Source: an uncultured Lachnospiraceae bacterium (GTDB lineage Bacteria > Bacillota > Clostridia > Lachnospirales > Lachnospiraceae). From it: 64,000 bases of DNA. The notes beneath the pieces were generated by a model, which saw only the letters and a list, made by a program, of their open reading frames with translations, was not told the origin of the DNA and did no database searches. Positions 60,279 through 64,000 of this stretch are shown here, in pieces. The DNA is taken from NCBI GenBank assembly GCA_910586125.1, contig CAJUHP010000009.1:1-64000 (forward strand), in the 5' to 3' direction. The stretch's first letter is position 1. The number at the start of each line of letters is the position of its first letter. The position numbers were made by a program, and so were the translations under genes.

Positions 60279-60740
60279 ATGCTCGGAAGAATCACAAGAA
60301 GAGTTAAGACAAGTATTTTTAAATTGTTTTATCCGCAATTTTCTTCCGCTGTTCTGTATGAAGTACCAAAAGTGTACTTTAAAAGCCGGCTTATGCTCGG
60401 AAAAAAAGTACATATCAATGATTGTGTGTTCATCAATGCAGTCGGTGGGGTAAAGATTGGAGATTATGATGTTATTTCCCATGGCGTTACAATGATATCA
60501 ACGGGATTGGATACAAATAGCTGGACATGCAGAGTGAAAGATGAGGATCATCATATTAATAAAGAAATTGTAATATGTGAGAATGTCTGGATCGGAATGA
60601 ATGTCACTATTTGTGCGGGAGTTACGATTGCCGCCAATTCGATTGTGGCAGCCGGGGCAGTCGTAACAAAAAGCTTGGAAGAGGAAGGGTGTCTTTATGG
60701 AGGGATTCCTGCCAGAAAAATTAAGGAGTTAAAAGTATGA
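60279..60740 (+). CDS. Hexapeptide-repeat acetyltransferase (WcaF/CysE-like)
   Basis: 153 residues of LbH fold: KVHINDCVFINAVGGVKIGD, VWIGMNVTICAGVTIAANSI, VAAGAVVTKS and GGIPARKIKEL. It is smaller than CysE and like WcaF/NodL-type O-acetyltransferases, which acetylate sugars using acetyl-CoA. It overlaps the next GT start by ATGA. It probably modifies a residue of the repeat unit; the target is unknown. Confidence 0.85.
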   Translation: MLGRITRRVKTSIFKLFYPQFSSAVLYEVPKVYFKSRLMLGKKVHINDCVFINAVGGVKIGDYDVISHGVTMISTGLDTNSWTCRVKDEDHHINKEIVICENVWIGMNVTICAGVTIAANSIVAAGAVVTKSLEEEGCLYGGIPARKIKELKV

Positions 60741-61615
60741 AATTGATAACAGTTTTTACTCCGACTTACAATCGGGCAAAAACGTTGGTTCGATGCTATC
60801 AAAGCTTATGCGAACAGACATCAAATAATTTTATTTGGCAGATTATTGATGACGGATCCACAGATGATACCGAAAGCGTGGTCAAAAACTTTATCGAAGA
60901 AGGTAAGATAGATATTATTTATATTCAAAAGAAAAACGGCGGAAAAGTGGCTGCCATTAACAAGAGCCTTGAAATCACTAAAACAGCATTGTGGATTTGT
61001 CTGGATTCCGATGATTATTTTTTTTCCACAGCGGTGGAGATAATTGAAAAATTGTATCTTCTCATAAAGGATAAAGAAGAGATTTGCGGCCTTTTCTCTT
61101 TGCGCTCCAATCCAGACCATACGCCCATGCAGGGGCAAAGGATTCCGGATACTCTCAAATATGAGACGCAGTTCAATTTACGTTATAAATATAAAATCAA
61201 GCCGGAATATGTGCAGATTTATAAGACGAATGTAATCAATCAGTACCGCTATCCATTATTTGAAAATGAAAAATATATGCCGTTAAGCTATATGCAGGAT
61301 CAAATAGATCAAAATTATAAATTTCTCGTTTTTCAGGATGCCATTATGGTCTGTGAATACCAGGCGGACGGAATAACGAAAAATCAGAAACGATTGATTA
61401 AAAAGAATCCGAGAGGCTATATGGAATTTAAGAGACAGCAGATTGCATTTGCTCCAAATTTACTTTTTAAACTAAAAGCATGTATTACATATGACACGGG
61501 ATGTATATTAGCGGGAAAGATCTCATGTATCAATTGTTCTCCCGCTAAGTTTTTGACAGTATTATGCTATCCGTTCGCAATGATTGATTACTTTTTGAGA
61601 TACAAACGACTGTAA
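60737..61615 (+). CDS. Family 2 glycosyltransferase
   Basis: 292 residues with a full GT-A N-terminal domain: VFTPTYNRAKTLVRCYQSL, IIDDGSTDDTE, GGKVAAINKSLEIT, CLDSDDYF (DxD). The C-terminal part (about 190-290) is helical, with one weakly hydrophobic end. Coupled to the acetyltransferase. Confidence 0.9.
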   Translation: MKLITVFTPTYNRAKTLVRCYQSLCEQTSNNFIWQIIDDGSTDDTESVVKNFIEEGKIDIIYIQKKNGGKVAAINKSLEITKTALWICLDSDDYFFSTAVEIIEKLYLLIKDKEEICGLFSLRSNPDHTPMQGQRIPDTLKYETQFNLRYKYKIKPEYVQIYKTNVINQYRYPLFENEKYMPLSYMQDQIDQNYKFLVFQDAIMVCEYQADGITKNQKRLIKKNPRGYMEFKRQQIAFAPNLLFKLKACITYDTGCILAGKISCINCSPAKFLTVLCYPFAMIDYFLRYKRL

Positions 61616-61627
61616 AGAAAGCTTACC

Positions 61628-62863
61628 ATGGTGTCTGTGATGGAGAAAATGTCAATACGCTTTAAATGGAGTAGGCAGTCCCTGATTTCAGTATTATTTT
61701 CTGCTGTTATATGTATGAATATAATTCGTTACTTTTTCAGAGGCATAGGAGATCCATATATAGCATATGCGATTTATGGTTTCCTGTTTGTGATAAGCAT
61801 TTTATCCGGACGGCTTTTTCGCGGAAGCAGAAAAGAGCTCGCTGTAGAGCTGATTGTTTTGGGATTGGCTGTCTATGCTTGTATATCGGCCTTCTTTTTT
61901 GGCAGAGAAGCTATTTTTGATGGGTTCAAGTTAATTTTGATATCGGTGATTGCTTTATATGCTTATCAAATAGAATATAGACAAATCCGAATAATAATGA
62001 AGACGGTGATTGTACTGAATGTATGGTATGCCTTTGCACTGATTATGAATCCATCCAGCATTGATGCATTTTTGGAGACAAGCGGCACATACCTGACTAT
62101 GACACTGTCATTAGGATTAGCGCTATCCATGAGTTTAAGCTATATCATTACATCTATATATACAAAAAAAGAGAATAGAAAAAAGAAAATCCAGGTTAAG
62201 AGCCGATATGTTCTTTTTATGGTTTTGGTTTCAGGAATTCTATTTTATGTTCTTACTTTCTTTCCGGCAAGAAGTAGTTTTTTATTCCCGCTGCTGGCGG
62301 TTATACCTTTCGCATTGATAGAAGCTGGTTTTGACAGGAAAAAGATATTTGGTATTTTATTGATTTCTATTATATTTTTGTATTGTGGTTATGAAATATT
62401 TATGAGGCACGCTAGCAGTCTTGCAATGGGAAGAATGGAGCGCCTATTTACATCATTTTTTAAAGAAGACAGATGGGATATTTGGAGAGCATGTTTGCAA
62501 TTAATCAGGGATGAAAAATGGCTTTTAATAGGAGGAGGAACCCGCTCTTTTGAAATGATGACAGGCTATTATCCTCATAATATATATATACAAATGATTG
62601 GGGAACATGGAATACTTGGAATCGCAGCAGGATGTATCATAACGGGAGGCATATGTATTCGTGTATTTCAAAGATGTAAGGATATATTTGGGGGTAGTGC
62701 TTTTATCAAAGATTATTATCTGGTTTTTTTTGAGGTGCTGACAGGATTATTTTATTTATGGCTCAGCTATATGAAGTCTTTTACTTTATATGAGAGTGCG
62801 CCGCTGCTGATCTTTATTGGTTTAACATTTAATTTATGTAAGAAAGAATATGGGAGCCAATAA
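61628..62863 (+). CDS. Wzy-like O-antigen polymerase/ligase
   Basis: 411 residues, about 10 membrane helices (for example LISVLFSAVICMNIIRYF, ILLISIIFLYCGYE). The polar external loop holds RWDIWRACLQLIRDEKWLLIGGG and TGYYPHNIYIQMIGEHGILG, the PHNxxxQ motif of the Wzy_C/O-antigen ligase family. It should polymerise the repeat units of the second locus. The start is uncertain (ATG 61628 or 61640). It is AT-rich, like its neighbours. Confidence 0.78.
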   Translation: MVSVMEKMSIRFKWSRQSLISVLFSAVICMNIIRYFFRGIGDPYIAYAIYGFLFVISILSGRLFRGSRKELAVELIVLGLAVYACISAFFFGREAIFDGFKLILISVIALYAYQIEYRQIRIIMKTVIVLNVWYAFALIMNPSSIDAFLETSGTYLTMTLSLGLALSMSLSYIITSIYTKKENRKKKIQVKSRYVLFMVLVSGILFYVLTFFPARSSFLFPLLAVIPFALIEAGFDRKKIFGILLISIIFLYCGYEIFMRHASSLAMGRMERLFTSFFKEDRWDIWRACLQLIRDEKWLLIGGGTRSFEMMTGYYPHNIYIQMIGEHGILGIAAGCIITGGICIRVFQRCKDIFGGSAFIKDYYLVFFEVLTGLFYLWLSYMKSFTLYESAPLLIFIGLTFNLCKKEYGSQ

Positions 62864-62864
62864 T

Positions 62865-64000
62865 ATGGGTTATTTATTAAGTGTGGTAATACCAACAAAA
62901 AATCGTTATGAGACTTTAATTCCCTTGATTCGTGTTCTGGCAAAATGGGATGATGCGGATCTAGAAATTGTGATTGAAGATAATTCGGATGACAACAACG
63001 AGTTTATAAGCTTTTTTAATACGCTAATAAATCCAAATGTGAAATACTATTATAACAATACCTGGCGTTCCGTCGTCGATAATAGCGATCAAGCCATTCT
63101 TCATTCTGGTGGAAAATATGTTACTTTTATTGGAGATGATGATGCTGTAGTAAGACAGATAACGGAAATTGTGAGAATAATGGATCGATATCAAATTGAT
63201 TCCTGCGGCTGCGATTATGTTCTGTACCGGTGGCCGTCCGCTTTGACAGATAAAAAAGGCAGTTTTGAATATCATCCCAAGGGGTCCCTGATCCGGCGGC
63301 CGAATGTGGAAAAGGAATTGGATTATATGCTGCAAAATGGACTTCAGTCCAAACAAAATATTCCAGGTGTTTACCATGGAATTGTAAAAAGAACGGTGTT
63401 GGAACAGGTATATAAGCAAACAGGTACTTTTTTTCCAGGACCTAGTCCTGACATGGCAAATTCCGTTGCCGTAGCGCTGTTTTCCAAACGGCACATAATG
63501 ACTTCCATACCATTTATCGTGGATGGCTATTCAAAAGCGAGTACAGGTCATTTGACAGAGGCAAAAGAACATATTGGAAGGCTGGAAGATCAACCTTTTC
63601 TCCCGAAAGATACGCTTCAAGATTGGACAAAAGAAATTCCTAAAATTTGGCTGCCAAATACAATATGGCCGGAGTCTGCAATGCAGGCGATGATTAGATG
63701 CGGCAGAAAAGACTTGACAGCAAGGTTTAATTATACAGCAATGTATATCAAAATAGCAGCTCTTTATCCTCAATGTAAAAAGATATGTAGAAAGTATATT
63801 CAGCAGTATTCTGGATGGAAGAGATATCTGGTCGCCTATTTTTTTGTTACTAAATCGTATTTTAAAAATCGTATAAAAAAGTTGAGAGAAAAATTATCGT
63901 ATAAAAGAGTTTATATAAGACAGACAATTTCTGTTGATGAGGCAATAAGAAAAACAGAGGAACAGATCGAAAAAGGAGAATGGATCACACAGATGGAAAA
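62865..64000 (+). CDS. Family 2 glycosyltransferase (3' end outside the window)
   Basis: The frame opens at ATG 62865, one base after the polymerase stop, and stays open to the edge (at least 378 codons). GT-A signature: YLLSVVIPTKNRYETLIPLI, EIVIEDNSDDN, FIGDDDAVV (DxD). Later parts show PGVYHGIVKR and FFPGPSPDMANSVAVAL, typical of family 2 enzymes with a large C-terminal domain. It belongs to the second polysaccharide operon. Confidence 0.85.
   Translation, partial: MGYLLSVVIPTKNRYETLIPLIRVLAKWDDADLEIVIEDNSDDNNEFISFFNTLINPNVKYYYNNTWRSVVDNSDQAILHSGGKYVTFIGDDDAVVRQITEIVRIMDRYQIDSCGCDYVLYRWPSALTDKKGSFEYHPKGSLIRRPNVEKELDYMLQNGLQSKQNIPGVYHGIVKRTVLEQVYKQTGTFFPGPSPDMANSVAVALFSKRHIMTSIPFIVDGYSKASTGHLTEAKEHIGRLEDQPFLPKDTLQDWTKEIPKIWLPNTIWPESAMQAMIRCGRKDLTARFNYTAMYIKIAALYPQCKKICRKYIQQYSGWKRYLVAYFFVTKSYFKNRIKKLREKLSYKRVYIRQTISVDEAIRKTEEQIEKGEWITQME

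Overview
The window looks like a chromosomal segment of a spore-forming, Gram-positive Clostridia bacterium, most likely Lachnospiraceae-like. The evidence is spoVAD-spoVAE behind a forespore-type promoter, a class A penicillin-binding protein, an L-box lysine riboswitch in front of dapA-dapB, a methionine synthase whose activation domain is a separate gene, VanRS-like signalling proteins, and generally strong AGGAGG-type ribosome sites. No rRNA, tRNA, CRISPR array or intact transposase was found.

Region 1 (1-13436) is the distal part of a surface-polysaccharide operon. In order it holds the end of a priming sugar transferase, glycosyltransferases, a WbpB/WbpD/WbpE-like trio that should make a 2,3-diacetamido-uronic acid nucleotide, a Wzy-like polymerase, an AsnB-like amidotransferase, a Wzx-like flippase, and an MBOAT O-acyltransferase with an SGNH partner. 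The MBOAT gene carries an 11-G tract that could switch it by slippage. Region 2 (13437-17237) is a more AT-rich accessory stretch: a DUF1848 protein, a small orphan ORF, stem-loops, and a 480-residue protein whose C-terminus resembles the DisA_N (diadenylate cyclase) fold with an altered ATP-binding motif.

Region 3 (17238-29220) is core metabolism: a divergent AraC regulator and FucP-like transporter, phosphoglucomutase, glycerate kinase, a NifX-like protein with a His/Cys tail, metF, a MetH-activation protein and cobalamin-dependent metH, then spoVAD-spoVAE without spoVAC. Region 4 (29221-44619) holds a decayed small operon, a PBP1A, a YigZ protein, argH, a YfhO/GtrA/GT2 membrane-glycosylation operon whose YfhO has a heptad-repeat tail, an SSB-like protein, cobO, dapA-dapB under a lysine riboswitch, and a repeat-rich lipoprotein. 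Region 5 (44842-53737) is a VanRS-like two-component system overlapping an ABC-2 exporter operon, then a YdcF protein, an ABC-F ATPase and a truncated NADAR protein.

Region 6 (53875-64000) is the most striking. Two perfect 28-bp inverted repeats (54201-54228 and 54444-54471), each made of palindromic arms around an asymmetric 7-bp core, flank a 215-bp segment carrying a leftward promoter and a rightward hairpin terminator. This looks like a recombinase-driven invertible switch. As read here the promoter faces a small two-helix membrane protein gene. Inverted, it would face a helicase with six Helicase-Associated repeats and, 48 nt behind it, a second, AT-rich polysaccharide operon (aminotransferase, priming transferase, glycosyltransferases, acetyltransferase, polymerase) that runs off the right end.
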